A DNA stretch of 64,000 bases from SZUA-320 sp963707875 (GTDB taxonomy: Bacteria > Gemmatimonadota > Gemmatimonadetes > Gemmatimonadales > GWC2-71-9): the NCBI GenBank assembly GCA_963707875.1, contig CAVPRU010000001.1, forward strand, positions 868,001 to 932,000, read 5' to 3'. The notes under the pieces were generated by a model. The model worked only from the letters and a program-made list of their open reading frames with translations. It was not told where the DNA came from and searched no databases. Shown here in pieces: positions 36,716 through 44,675 of the stretch (its first letter is position 1; every line of letters starts with the position of its first letter). A program made the translations under genes and the position numbers.

Positions 36716-37114
36716 ATGGCCGACTCTTCCCCGGCCTCCCCGATGCCCTGGGTGGCACTCGGAGCGGCGCTGGCCGGTCTCGCCGTCGCCGCAGGGGCCT
36801 TCGGGGCCCATGCGCTCCGGGCCCAACTCTCCACAGCCGACCTGGCCACTTTCGACACCGCCGCCCGATACCAGATGTACCACGCCCTGGCCCTGGTGGC
36901 CGTTGGGCGGCTCGATCGGAACGGCGGCGACCGGCTGCTCACGGTGGCTGGCTGGGCCTTCCTGGCGGGCATCGTCCTGTTCTCCGGGAGTCTGTATGGC
37001 CTGACCCTGACCGGGGTCCGAGGTCTGGGAGCCATCACCCCGCTTGGCGGTCTGAGTTTCCTGGCCGGCTGGGGCCTGGTTGCGTTGGCCGCATTCCGAG
37101 GCCAACGCTCGTAA
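36716..37114 (+). CDS. DUF423 family small membrane protein (YgdD-like)
   Basis: 132 residues with four hydrophobic segments. The family signature GAFGAHALR lies near residue 30, followed by FDTAARYQMYHALALV and later GIVLFSGSLYGLTLTG, all typical for DUF423. No biochemical role is established for the family. The ATG sits two bases after the fabI stop, so it is translated from the same message. Two hairpins follow. Confidence 0.85.
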   Translation: MADSSPASPMPWVALGAALAGLAVAAGAFGAHALRAQLSTADLATFDTAARYQMYHALALVAVGRLDRNGGDRLLTVAGWAFLAGIVLFSGSLYGLTLTGVRGLGAITPLGGLSFLAGWGLVALAAFRGQRS

Positions 37115-37140
37115 TTCCGCGCAAAACGCCGGAAGGCGTT
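37082..37140 (+). terminator. Two tandem hairpins at the end of the fabI-DUF423 unit
   Basis: The first has perfect 9-base arms GCGTTGGCC/GGCCAACGC (37082-37090 and 37100-37108), inside the last codons of the DUF423 gene. The second has perfect 6-base arms AACGCC/GGCGTT with a GGAA tetraloop (37125-37140). There is no T tract, so termination is not certain; they could also stabilise the 3' end of the mRNA. Confidence 0.4.
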
Positions 37141-37188
37141 CCCGCGTAGAGTGTAGATATCCTCCACATTCTCTCCAGTCCTCAGCTC

Positions 37189-38751
37189 ATGGAGTTCAGC
37201 ATGCGAATGACCCGATTGGTTCTGGCTGCCGTCCTGGCCGCCCCGATGGCGCTGAGCGCACAGGAGCCGGTGGACCAGGCGGCCATCGGCCGGATCCGCG
37301 CCGAGGCGTTCGAGCGGTCCCAGGTCATGGATATCGCCAGCTGGCTGACCGACGTCTATGGTCCCCGGCTCACCAACTCGCCGATCACCACCGCGGCGGC
37401 GGACTGGACCGTCAAGCAGCTGACCTCCTGGGGGCTGTCGAATCCGCGGACCGAGGCGTGGGGACCGTTTGGCCGCGGGTGGACCAACGAGCGGACCGCG
37501 ATCCAGGTCACCGCCCCGGTGGCCTTCCCGGTGATCGGCTATCCCTCGGCGTGGACCCCGGGCACCAACGGCAGGGTGAGTGGAGCCGTTGTCCTGATCC
37601 GGGCCGACAGCGCGGCCGACCTGGTGAAGTATCACGGCAAGCTCAAGGGCGCCATCGTGATGACCGAGGCACCGCGGCCGGTGCCGGCCTGGTTCACCGC
37701 GCCCGGCAGCCGACTCTCCGATGAGCAGCTGGAGAAGATGGCCGCGGCAGAGCCCAACCAGCCGGGGGGCGGTGGACCAGGGGGCCCGCCAGCCAACCTG
37801 ATGGAAATGCGGCAGCGGTTCCAGACCCAGCAGGCGTTCGCCACCGAGCGGACCAACTTCCTCGTCAGCGAGGGGGTCGTGGCCGTGCTGCAGCAGGCCC
37901 GGGGGGACGGCGGCACCGTCTTCGTGAGCGGCAGCGGCGGCTCGCGGAATGCAGCCAACCCGGCTCGGCTTCCGATCGTCGCGATCGCGGTGGAACACTA
38001 CGGCCGGATTGCCCGGATCCTGGACAAGGGGGTGCCGGTCACCATGGACCTGGAGGTCCAGAACAGCTTCCACGATGCCAGCCCGAACAGCTTCAACATC
38101 CTGGCGGAGATCCCCGGGACCGACCAGCAGGACGAAGTGGTCATGCTGGGCGCCCACTTTGACAGCTGGCACAGCGGCACCGGTGCCACCGACAACGCGG
38201 CCGGGTCGGCGGTGATGCTGGAGGCGGTCCGGATTCTCAAGGCCCTCAACCTGCCGATGCGGCGGACGGTGCGGATCGGACTGTGGACCGGCGAGGAGCA
38301 GGGGCTGCTCGGGTCGCGGGCCTACGTCCGGGAGCAGTTCGGAACCCGTGACTCGGCCAAGGCGGCCAACGGGAAAGTTTCGGGGTATTTCAACGTGGAT
38401 AACGGGACCGGTGCGATCCGCGGCGTGTACCTCCAGGGGAATGCCGGTGTTGGACCGATCTTCCAGAGCTGGATGCAGCCGTTCGCCGACAAGGGAATGC
38501 AGACCCTCACCCTGTCCAACACCGGCGGGACCGACCACCTGGCGTTCGATGCGGCGGGGATTCCCGGGTTCCAGTTCATTCAGGACGCCGTGGAGTACAG
38601 CACCCGGACCCATCACTCCAGTCAGGACACGTGGGAGCGGCTCCAGGAGGATGACATGAAGCTCAACGCCGCGGTGGTGGCGGCGTTCGTCTATCTCACG
38701 GCAAATCGAGCAGAGATGCTGCCCCGGAAGCCGGTGGCGTTGACACCGTAG
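37189..38751 (+). CDS. Secreted M28-family zinc aminopeptidase with PA domain
   Basis: 520 residues. Signal peptide TRLVLAAVLAAPMALSAQ. A PA-like inserted domain spans about 115-250, including a Gly/Pro-rich linker (NQPGGGGPGGPP). The C-terminal M28 peptidase has zinc ligands GAHFDSWHSGTGATDNAAG (His, Asp), catalytic Glu and ligand in GEEQGLLGS, Asp in NVDNGTG, and His in HHSSQDTWE. It should trim peptides in the periplasm or outside the cell. An alternative ATG lies at 37201. Confidence 0.9.
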   Translation: MEFSMRMTRLVLAAVLAAPMALSAQEPVDQAAIGRIRAEAFERSQVMDIASWLTDVYGPRLTNSPITTAAADWTVKQLTSWGLSNPRTEAWGPFGRGWTNERTAIQVTAPVAFPVIGYPSAWTPGTNGRVSGAVVLIRADSAADLVKYHGKLKGAIVMTEAPRPVPAWFTAPGSRLSDEQLEKMAAAEPNQPGGGGPGGPPANLMEMRQRFQTQQAFATERTNFLVSEGVVAVLQQARGDGGTVFVSGSGGSRNAANPARLPIVAIAVEHYGRIARILDKGVPVTMDLEVQNSFHDASPNSFNILAEIPGTDQQDEVVMLGAHFDSWHSGTGATDNAAGSAVMLEAVRILKALNLPMRRTVRIGLWTGEEQGLLGSRAYVREQFGTRDSAKAANGKVSGYFNVDNGTGAIRGVYLQGNAGVGPIFQSWMQPFADKGMQTLTLSNTGGTDHLAFDAAGIPGFQFIQDAVEYSTRTHHSSQDTWERLQEDDMKLNAAVVAAFVYLTANRAEMLPRKPVALTP

Positions 38752-38775
38752 CGGGGCTCGGCGCCCGGGCCGGTC

Positions 38776-39903
38776 CTACCGCGGGACGGGAGGCTGGTCC
38801 CTGCCGGCACTCCAGATCTCCACCTTGCCGATGTCGGGCATGGTGGAGATCGGTGCTTTCGCCCCGGGCGGGGGGGCAGGGGCACCGGGCACCAGGGTGA
38901 AAGTGCGGGTATCCGACAGGAGGAGCGGCGCCCCGCCCGGCGATCGCTGCCACAACTCGATGGTATGGATCCCGGGAGTGGTCAGAACGCCAGCAACCGG
39001 AAACCGCCAGGAAACAAAGGTCTGGCTGAAGGTCGAGGTCCGACCGAAGGTCACGCCGGCGACCGGTACTCCGCCCGGAGCCTTCACGGTGATCCGTACT
39101 GAGTCACTCCGAATATTGGCCACGTTGTACCAGACCAGGGCCGACCCCTGTCCACTTGGCACCTGGGTTGCCTGGACGGGCCCTTCCAGCAGATCCGCAA
39201 AGCTCACGGCACTGGCCAGGGTGAGGCCGGCGTCCACTACCGCAAAGGCAGCCTGATAGGGAAGCTGGTCCCGCCACAGGGACGCCACCGGGTTGCAGGA
39301 ACCGGAATAGGGATCCCGGAGACCGCTGTTGTCGACCTCGAAGTGGAGGTGGGGCCAGTTGGAGTTGCCGGAACTGCCCACCAGGCCGAGCGGCTGCCCC
39401 TTCCCGACCACCTGGTTCTGGGTCACCGCGATCGAGTTGGTGCGCAGGTGCAGATAGCGGCTGGTGAGCCCGCCGCCGTGGTCGAGGATGACCTCGTTCA
39501 CCGGCCGGTCGCCGTTGACGGTGTTCCGATCCGGCTGGTTGTCCCGCACAAAGATCACCGTCCCGCCGGCCGCGGCGACCACCTTCACTCCCGAGTCCTG
39601 CACCTGGAAATTACGGAGCAGGATGTCCACTCCGCGGTGCCCGGAGTAGTACTTGACCCCGCAGGCATAGTCTCCCCCGCTGTGATCCACATAGGCCCCA
39701 TACCAGTGGTTCAGACCGGGGGTGCCCTCGATCGGAGAGTCGAACACGACGAGCGGAACGGGCGGAGGGGGAGGAGACGAGGGCCCCTGGGGCCCGGTGG
39801 GGGCCGGGCTGCCGCCACAGCCAGCCAGGGCCAGGAACGCAACCAGAAACCGACCTGGAAACCTCCGGACTCCCCGGCACCGCGCGACAGCCCCGCTCGC
39901 CAC
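38776..39903 (-). CDS. M23 (LytM-type) peptidase lipoprotein
   Basis: 375 residues from a GTG. Lipobox FLALAGC, then a Pro-rich linker. The M23 zinc site is His and Asp in HRGVDIL and HLH in WPHLHFEV, an intact set, so an active peptidoglycan endopeptidase or a regulator of one is likely. The C-terminal 170 residues are beta-rich and unassigned. The start overlaps the stop of the upstream phosphatase gene by one base (TAGTG). It converges on the M28 peptidase gene. Confidence 0.85.
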   Translation of the reverse strand: MASGAVARCRGVRRFPGRFLVAFLALAGCGGSPAPTGPQGPSSPPPPPVPLVVFDSPIEGTPGLNHWYGAYVDHSGGDYACGVKYYSGHRGVDILLRNFQVQDSGVKVVAAAGGTVIFVRDNQPDRNTVNGDRPVNEVILDHGGGLTSRYLHLRTNSIAVTQNQVVGKGQPLGLVGSSGNSNWPHLHFEVDNSGLRDPYSGSCNPVASLWRDQLPYQAAFAVVDAGLTLASAVSFADLLEGPVQATQVPSGQGSALVWYNVANIRSDSVRITVKAPGGVPVAGVTFGRTSTFSQTFVSWRFPVAGVLTTPGIHTIELWQRSPGGAPLLLSDTRTFTLVPGAPAPPPGAKAPISTMPDIGKVEIWSAGRDQPPVPR

Positions 39904-41123
39904 TACTCCGGCGCCCGGTCGCGGTCGAGCGGGATGAACCGGCCGTCGTCGACCTGCCCCCGACGCACCTGATACAGGGTGATTCCGGAACGAAGTCCCA
40001 AGGGACCCTCGCCGAAGGCGGGGCCTGTCACGGCGGCGGTCTGGTGGAGCCTGATGGGGCCGGAGGCGGTCTCGAAGGTCATGGTTTCGCGGCGGTGGAA
40101 GTGCCCTCCCAAGGCCAACTCGAGCCGGCCGCCGAGGATCTTCAGCACCTCCTCGGCATTCTGAACGGCGTGCCGGAGATACAGCTTGCCGCGGATCCGG
40201 ATCAGGCTCGGTGCGGGCGGCTCTTCACGGATCCCGAACAACACCGGCGAGGGGCTGGTGAGCGGAATGTGGTTGAAGGTCACCACCGGCATTCCCACCG
40301 GCAGCCGGGCGATGTCCTGCCGGAGCCATTCGAGCTGCACCGGGTCCACATGGCCGAAGTACTCCAGGTCGAGATAGTCGACGGTATCGAGGCTCAGAAA
40401 GTGCACTCCGCCCCAGGTAAAGGCGTAGTAGTTGGGACCCAGGTAGCTCCGGTACATCCGCTTGCCGTAGAGCGGGTGGCTGGCCGGCACCCGGGACTGA
40501 TGGCGTTCGATGCCGAAGATCTCGTGATTGCCGAGTGTGGTGAACACCGGGACGGAGAACTGGGCGAGTTCCCGCATCAACAACTCGTAGTAGCCGACCG
40601 CCTCGGATTCCGGAACCCGGAGAGCGTCCCGAACCAAGTCGCCAGTGACCAGCACGAAATCCGGCCGGATCGAGTCGACCATCGCCCTCAGCCGGCGCAT
40701 CCGGGGAAGGCTCTGTTCACTGATGTGGGTGTCCGAGGCATGCACGAACCGGAAGGAAGAACCCTGATCCAGCCTCCGAACCGGGAACTCGACCGGGGGG
40801 TTGGCCCGGGCCGACCGCCACCGGGCTCCACGCACCAGGTACCCATCGGGCTGGACCAGGAAGACGAACCCGTATCCCGAGGCGTCGATCGTGAACCGGC
40901 CGTCGGCATCGGTCATGGTGACCGAAACCTGATCGGAAACCATGGCTCCCATCAGGCCGGATTCACCGGGATCACGCCGGCCGTTCCCATTGGTATCCTC
41001 GAAGACCTGCCCCGACACCCGGATGGGGGCCGCGACCCGTTCGGTCGGTTGGGCCAGGACCGCCGGCGCGGCCGTGAGGCTGAGGGCGAGCAGGACAGGC
41101 GTGGCACGGGAGAAGGGTCTCAT
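39903..41123 (-). CDS. Secreted calcineurin-like metallophosphatase
   Basis: About 406 residues from ATG 41123. Signal peptide VLLALSLTAAPAVLAQ. An N-terminal domain of the SdrD_B/carboxypeptidase-regulatory kind (GQVFEDTNGNGRRDPGESG) precedes a metallophosphoesterase: ASDTHI, GDLVRD, GNHE, NHIPL, and GHFHRRE supply the two-metal ligands. Substrate unknown. It lies between the small membrane gene upstream (ATGA overlap) and the M23 lipoprotein gene, so the three form an envelope-related operon. Confidence 0.87.
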   Translation of the reverse strand: MRPFSRATPVLLALSLTAAPAVLAQPTERVAAPIRVSGQVFEDTNGNGRRDPGESGLMGAMVSDQVSVTMTDADGRFTIDASGYGFVFLVQPDGYLVRGARWRSARANPPVEFPVRRLDQGSSFRFVHASDTHISEQSLPRMRRLRAMVDSIRPDFVLVTGDLVRDALRVPESEAVGYYELLMRELAQFSVPVFTTLGNHEIFGIERHQSRVPASHPLYGKRMYRSYLGPNYYAFTWGGVHFLSLDTVDYLDLEYFGHVDPVQLEWLRQDIARLPVGMPVVTFNHIPLTSPSPVLFGIREEPPAPSLIRIRGKLYLRHAVQNAEEVLKILGGRLELALGGHFHRRETMTFETASGPIRLHQTAAVTGPAFGEGPLGLRSGITLYQVRRGQVDDGRFIPLDRDRAPE

Positions 41124-41353
41124 GGTGTGGCCATCGGGGTCAGGCAGGTTGCCAGCAGGGGAACCGCGATCAGAGCAAGGAGTGCAGCAGGGAGGACGGT
41201 GCACGCCAGGTCCCGACCGAGCGGCCAGGGCGCCGCGCCATTGGCATCAGACCGCTCGCGGAAGTACCAGAGGCCAAGCAGCACCGCTCCCTCGATCACC
41301 AGGAAGCCCGCCAGAGTCAGCTTGAGCACAGTCGTCATCGAGAGGTCGGGCAT
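41120..41353 (-). CDS. Small two-helix membrane protein of unknown function
   Basis: 77 residues (71 if ATG 41338 is used). Two hydrophobic segments, LTLAGFLVIEGAVLLGLWYF and CTVLPAALLALIAVPLL, flank a short polar loop. The stop overlaps the metallophosphatase ATG as ATGA. Not recognised. Its position as first gene of the envelope operon supports it as real. Confidence 0.55.
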   Translation of the reverse strand: MPDLSMTTVLKLTLAGFLVIEGAVLLGLWYFRERSDANGAAPWPLGRDLACTVLPAALLALIAVPLLATCLTPMATP

Positions 41354-41470
41354 CAGCCACCATCACGGGCCCGGCCTGAATCAGGCAGCGAACCGCATCA
41401 GAGAACGGAAAACGGACAGCGCCGCTCGGCCCCAAGCCCTGATGGGATTCCGGAGAAGGGGCCCGGGGAG

Positions 41471-41476
41471 TATAAT
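41471..41476 (+). promoter_or_regulatory. Consensus -10 of the greA promoter
   Basis: TATAAT matches the -10 consensus perfectly and is 67 bases before the greA ATG. The -35 region (TTCCGG at 41448-41453, 17-base spacer) is weak. It predicts a leader of about 60 bases that contains a terminator-like hairpin. Confidence 0.6.
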
Positions 41477-41491
41477 GAAATGGTGTCGTGC

Positions 41492-41525
41492 GGCGCCCGG
41501 CGGTCCACCCCGGACGCCCCTTTTT
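41492..41525 (+). terminator. Terminator-like hairpin in the greA leader (possible attenuator)
   Basis: GGCGCCCGGCGG (41492-41503) can pair with CCCCGGACGCC (41508-41518) around a TCCA loop, giving about ten pairs with two mismatches. It is followed by CC and five T. It sits between the -10 at 41471 and the greA ATG at 41544, so transcripts could end before the gene. Confidence 0.6.
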
Positions 41526-41543
41526 GTTGCCCGGAGTCAAGCG

Positions 41544-42017
41544 ATGATCAGTGAGATGAGGGAGACGCTCGGGCGGGAGATCGACGCCCTGAGCCGCGAG
41601 CTCAAGGTGACTTTGCCCGAAGCCATTGCAACCGCGGTGGCAATGGGAGACTTGCGGGAGAACTCCGAGTACAAGGCCGCCCTGGAGCGGCAACAGCTGG
41701 TGCAGGCCCGGCTGAGTCAGCTCCACCAGCGGATGGCTCAGCTGCAGCAGCTGTCGACCACCGAGGCGCCTCGCGACCGGGTCGGGCTTGGCTCGCGAGT
41801 GACGGTGGAGTACCTCGAGACCGGGGAAACCGACACCTATGTCCTGGTCTTGGCGGAGATGATGGATCTCGACGGGGGCCATATCTCACTGGCCTCCCCC
41901 CTCGGTCGAGCCCTCAAGGATGGCAAGGTGGGTGAGGAAGTCGAGATCAGGTTGCCGGCGGGGGTACGGCAGATCCGCATCCTGAAGCTGGTCACCGTCT
42001 ACGACGCGCGGGGTTGA
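41544..42017 (+). CDS. greA: Transcription elongation factor GreA
   Basis: 157 residues, normal size. The N-terminal coiled coil contains GDLRENSEYKAALERQ, whose Asp and Glu form the acidic tip that enters the RNA polymerase secondary channel. The C-terminal FKBP-like domain contains LGSRVTVEYLETGE and SLASPLGRAL. GreA stimulates cleavage of backtracked transcripts. The leader hairpin suggests attenuation. The GroES-like gene follows two bases after the stop. Confidence 0.93.
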   Translation: MISEMRETLGREIDALSRELKVTLPEAIATAVAMGDLRENSEYKAALERQQLVQARLSQLHQRMAQLQQLSTTEAPRDRVGLGSRVTVEYLETGETDTYVLVLAEMMDLDGGHISLASPLGRALKDGKVGEEVEIRLPAGVRQIRILKLVTVYDARG

Positions 42018-42019
42018 GG

Positions 42020-42394
42020 ATGGACGGTCCGGGCGGTCGGGATCTGCACGTGGTCGGCGATCGGGTGCTCATTGCACCGGAGGAGGGCGACGACCGGACC
42101 AAGGTTGGACTGTATCTGCCGGCGACCGCCGTGGAGAGCCAGCAGGTTCAGTCAGGCCGGGTGGTGGCGACCGGCCCAGGGGACCCGGTCCCCGACCCGA
42201 CGGCGTTTGAGGACGAGCCCTGGAAGGTCGAGGACCGTCCCCTGCGGCATCGCCCGCTCCAGGCCCGGATCAACGACACCGCCATTTTCTTCCGCAAGGC
42301 CGCGGTCGAGATCACCTTTGAGGACCGTCGCTATCTGGTGGTGCCCCAGGCCGCCATTCTGGTCCTGATTCGGGACCGCGACGATACTCCCTGA
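42020..42394 (+). CDS. GroES/Cpn10-like protein, divergent
   Basis: 124 residues from ATG 42020. The opening LHVVGDRVLIAPEE and GRVVATGPGDPVPDP match the GroES beta-barrel, and the ending VVPQAAILVLIRD fits the last strand. The mobile-loop region (DRTKVGLYLPATAVES) lacks the usual GGIVLP sequence, and there is an insertion at about 50-85. No groEL lies beside it. It may be an accessory co-chaperonin or a paralogue with another job. Confidence 0.75.
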   Translation: MDGPGGRDLHVVGDRVLIAPEEGDDRTKVGLYLPATAVESQQVQSGRVVATGPGDPVPDPTAFEDEPWKVEDRPLRHRPLQARINDTAIFFRKAAVEITFEDRRYLVVPQAAILVLIRDRDDTP

Positions 42395-42396
42395 GG

Positions 42397-42912
42397 GTGT
42401 GTTTCCGCCTCTATCTTGCCAGTCCACTCACCCTGAGTGAGGTCCGCTCGATGCTCCCGGACGGGGCAGCGGCCGACCTGGCCCCTCCCCTGGTCCGTGA
42501 TCCGCTGCTGGAGCATCACCTGCCTGCCCGCACGGTCGTCGAGCTGCTGAGGGGCTGCTGTGCCTGCGACTTCCTCGGATTGGGTGGCAGTGCCAAGGAC
42601 CAGGAACGCGAACTCCGCCGACGCTACCGGACCCTCGGGGCCACCCGGGACCAGACGATCTCGGCCCTGGAACAGCATCGGTGCCCCCGCGTCCGGCTGG
42701 TTCAACCGGTGGCCTGGCCCGAACTCCTGGCGGGATTCGTGGCGGAGCATGCGAGGAATGCCGGGCCGGCGCTCTACCTGCTCCAGTTTGCGGCCCGACA
42801 TCCGGCCCGACCCCAGCGCCCCATGGCGGGTTCTCAGATCAACGCCACCCAGGTCCGGGCGAGTCCACGGGACTGGCTGGTGGTCCACCAGGTGACCCTG
42901 GTGGAACCCTAG
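42397..42912 (+). CDS. Conserved-looking hypothetical protein
   Basis: 171 residues from a GTG two bases after the GroES-like stop, so it belongs to the greA unit. It starts CFRLYLASPLTLSEV and contains a Cys-rich patch RGCCACDFLGLG at about 54-65, which might bind a metal or be redox active. The C-terminus has VRASPRDWLVVHQVTLVEP. No signal peptide or membrane helix. I do not recognise a family. Confidence 0.6.
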   Translation: MCFRLYLASPLTLSEVRSMLPDGAAADLAPPLVRDPLLEHHLPARTVVELLRGCCACDFLGLGGSAKDQERELRRRYRTLGATRDQTISALEQHRCPRVRLVQPVAWPELLAGFVAEHARNAGPALYLLQFAARHPARPQRPMAGSQINATQVRASPRDWLVVHQVTLVEP

Positions 42913-43163
42913 ACGGCCGGGCCCGGGACAAGGTGGAACCCTACCGATCTGCCGGGGGGCGGATTAGAATTGCATCGGCAATTTCCCCTGTCCCAGGCAC
43001 CCACTGCAGCACGTCGGGCGCCCTTTCCCGGGCCCGATGAGGGCGGCTGCATTGCGGACGCTCGGACCCTCTGTCGGGCGCCAGGTGCCGATCCCCGGGC
43101 GGAGAGGGAAAGACCCGGAACAGGCCGTCTGCCACCGGACCGAATCGCTTCAGGAAGAGGAAC
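42913..43163 (+). other. 251-base non-coding region upstream of the cytochrome oxidase operon
   Basis: It holds no credible gene. TAGAAT at 42965-42970 could be a -10 for the oxidase operon. Overlapping it is a perfect inverted repeat AATTGC-ATCG-GCAATT (42968-42983), a candidate operator. A 12-base direct repeat GGTGGAACCCTA occurs at 42900-42911 (in the end of the previous gene) and again at 42932-42943. A purine-rich AGGAAGAGG just before 43164 is the ribosome binding site of the cytochrome gene. Confidence 0.45.
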
Positions 43164-43799
43164 ATGGCACGAGTGTGGAGCATGCGGGTCAGCGGGGTAC
43201 TGGTGGTGGGGCTGCTGGCGGGCTGCGGCGGCGCCCCCGAGCAGGGCATCGCCCGAGGCAAGGACCTGTTCGACAGCTGTGTCCCCTGTCACGGAGTCGA
43301 CGGCGGGGGCAGGGCGGATCTCCGGGCCCCGGTCCTCGCCGGTCTTCCCGCCTGGTATCTCGAAGCCCAGCTCAAGACGTTTCAGGCGGGGCACCGGGGG
43401 TACGAGGCGTTCGACACCGTGGGGATCCGGATGAAGTCCATGTCGTGGTCACTCGACCTCGACGGGGACATCGGCTCGGTGGCGGCCTATGTCGCGAGTC
43501 TGGCCAAGCCGACCGGGGCCACCCCGACGGTCACCGGAGACCCCACCGCGGGCCAGGCGGCCTTTACCCTCTGCGCCAGCTGTCACGGCCCCGACGCCAG
43601 GGGGATCGAAGTCCTCCACGGGCCGCCCCTGGCCGGTCAGGCTGACTGGTACCTGCTGGCCCAGCTCCGGAAGTTCCGGGCGGGCCAGCGCGGCACCCAT
43701 CCAGGCGATGTCTGGGGCGCCGCGATGCGACCGAACGCGATGGCGCTCGACGACGCGGGCATGGCCAACGTGATCTCCTACATCCAGACCCTCAAGTAA
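43164..43799 (+). CDS. Di-heme cytochrome c lipoprotein
   Basis: 211 residues. Signal with lipobox GLLAGC, so it is membrane-tethered. Two class I cytochrome c domains with CVPCHG (about residue 40) and CASCHG (about 134); axial Met candidates are in IRMKSMSW and AMRPNAMAL. The pattern resembles cytochrome c4/c553 di-heme proteins that pass electrons to terminal oxidases. It is the first gene of the oxidase operon and probably feeds CuA of subunit II. Confidence 0.88.
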   Translation: MARVWSMRVSGVLVVGLLAGCGGAPEQGIARGKDLFDSCVPCHGVDGGGRADLRAPVLAGLPAWYLEAQLKTFQAGHRGYEAFDTVGIRMKSMSWSLDLDGDIGSVAAYVASLAKPTGATPTVTGDPTAGQAAFTLCASCHGPDARGIEVLHGPPLAGQADWYLLAQLRKFRAGQRGTHPGDVWGAAMRPNAMALDDAGMANVISYIQTLK

Positions 43800-43807
43800 G
43801 GCCGGAC

Positions 43808-43969
43808 ATGGCAAGTCATTCGCATCCCGCCCCTGCCCCGGAGGATCCGGCGCTCGCTCCACCCCCCGACGACCAGAACCAGGCGCTGATCGACAGCTGG
43901 CACATCTTCCTGGTCACGGTCATCGGGGTGGTGCTGTTCGTGGGTTCCGTCTTCCTGTTCATCTTCTGA
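43808..43969 (+). CDS. 53-residue single-helix membrane protein in the oxidase operon
   Basis: ATG at 43808, TGA at 43967-43969. An N-terminal His/Pro-rich part (ASHSHPAPAPEDPA) and an acidic stretch are followed by one membrane helix (IFLVTVIGVVLFVGSVFLF). It starts 8 bases after the cytochrome gene and ends 18 bases before subunit II. Small extra subunits of this type occur in heme-copper oxidases, but I cannot assign it to a named one. The His-rich start might bind copper. Confidence 0.65.
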   Translation: MASHSHPAPAPEDPALAPPPDDQNQALIDSWHIFLVTVIGVVLFVGSVFLFIF

Positions 43970-43987
43970 CCGAGTGGACGGACTTTC

Positions 43988-44662
43988 ATGGAGCGACTGA
44001 TCCACCAGGCCTCGTCCTACGCCGCCACGATCGACGGGCTGATCCTGCTCGTCACCGTGCTCGCCGGCTTCTGGCTGCTGCTGGCGTACGCAGTCTTCTT
44101 CTGGATCATCTGGCGGTTCCGGGCCAAACCGGGGGTCAAGACCCAGTACTTCGACGGGACGGAAAAGCAGATCAAACGGTGGGTGACGCTACCCCACCTG
44201 GCCATTCTGGTCTTTGACGTGGTGGTGATCGTGGCGGCGATCCGGGTCTGGGTGGAGGTCAAGCAGACCCTGCCGCCCGCCGAGGTCACCATCCGGGTCA
44301 TTGGGCAGCAGTGGGGCTGGATTTTCCAGCAGCCGGGGGCCGACGCCCAGCTCGACACGGCGGACGACATCTACACCACGGACGACCTGTTCGTCGAGAC
44401 CGGGAAGACCTATCACTTCCAGCTGCGGTCGCGGGACGTGATTCACAGCTTTTCGGTACCGGTCTTCCGGATCAAGCAGGACATCGTCCCCGGCCGGACG
44501 ATTACCGGGTGGTTCAAGGCCACCGACACCGGCAGCTACGACATTCAGTGCGCCGAGATCTGCGGGATCGGACACGGGGTGATGGCGGGACGGATTCACG
44601 TACAGGACGCGGCCGAGCACGCCGCCTGGATCGCGGGCAACAGCCCCGCTGCCACGCAGTAG
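43988..44662 (+). CDS. ctaC: Cytochrome c oxidase subunit II
   Basis: 224 residues with two N-terminal membrane helices and a periplasmic cupredoxin domain. The CuA ligands are complete: His in VIHSFSVP and C-x3-C-x3-H-x2-M in CAEICGIGHGVM, with the bridging Glu carbonyl. No CXXCH, so subunit II itself carries no heme. The aromatic patch GQQWGWIFQ for electron entry is present. It accepts electrons from cytochrome c. Confidence 0.95.
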   Translation: MERLIHQASSYAATIDGLILLVTVLAGFWLLLAYAVFFWIIWRFRAKPGVKTQYFDGTEKQIKRWVTLPHLAILVFDVVVIVAAIRVWVEVKQTLPPAEVTIRVIGQQWGWIFQQPGADAQLDTADDIYTTDDLFVETGKTYHFQLRSRDVIHSFSVPVFRIKQDIVPGRTITGWFKATDTGSYDIQCAEICGIGHGVMAGRIHVQDAAEHAAWIAGNSPAATQ

Positions 44663-44675
44663 GGAGATCGCCCCG

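Noticed and set aside
37082..37140. Treating the two hairpins as a strong intrinsic terminator
   Set aside because: Neither is followed by a T tract, and the first lies inside the DUF423 coding sequence; kept only as a low-confidence element.
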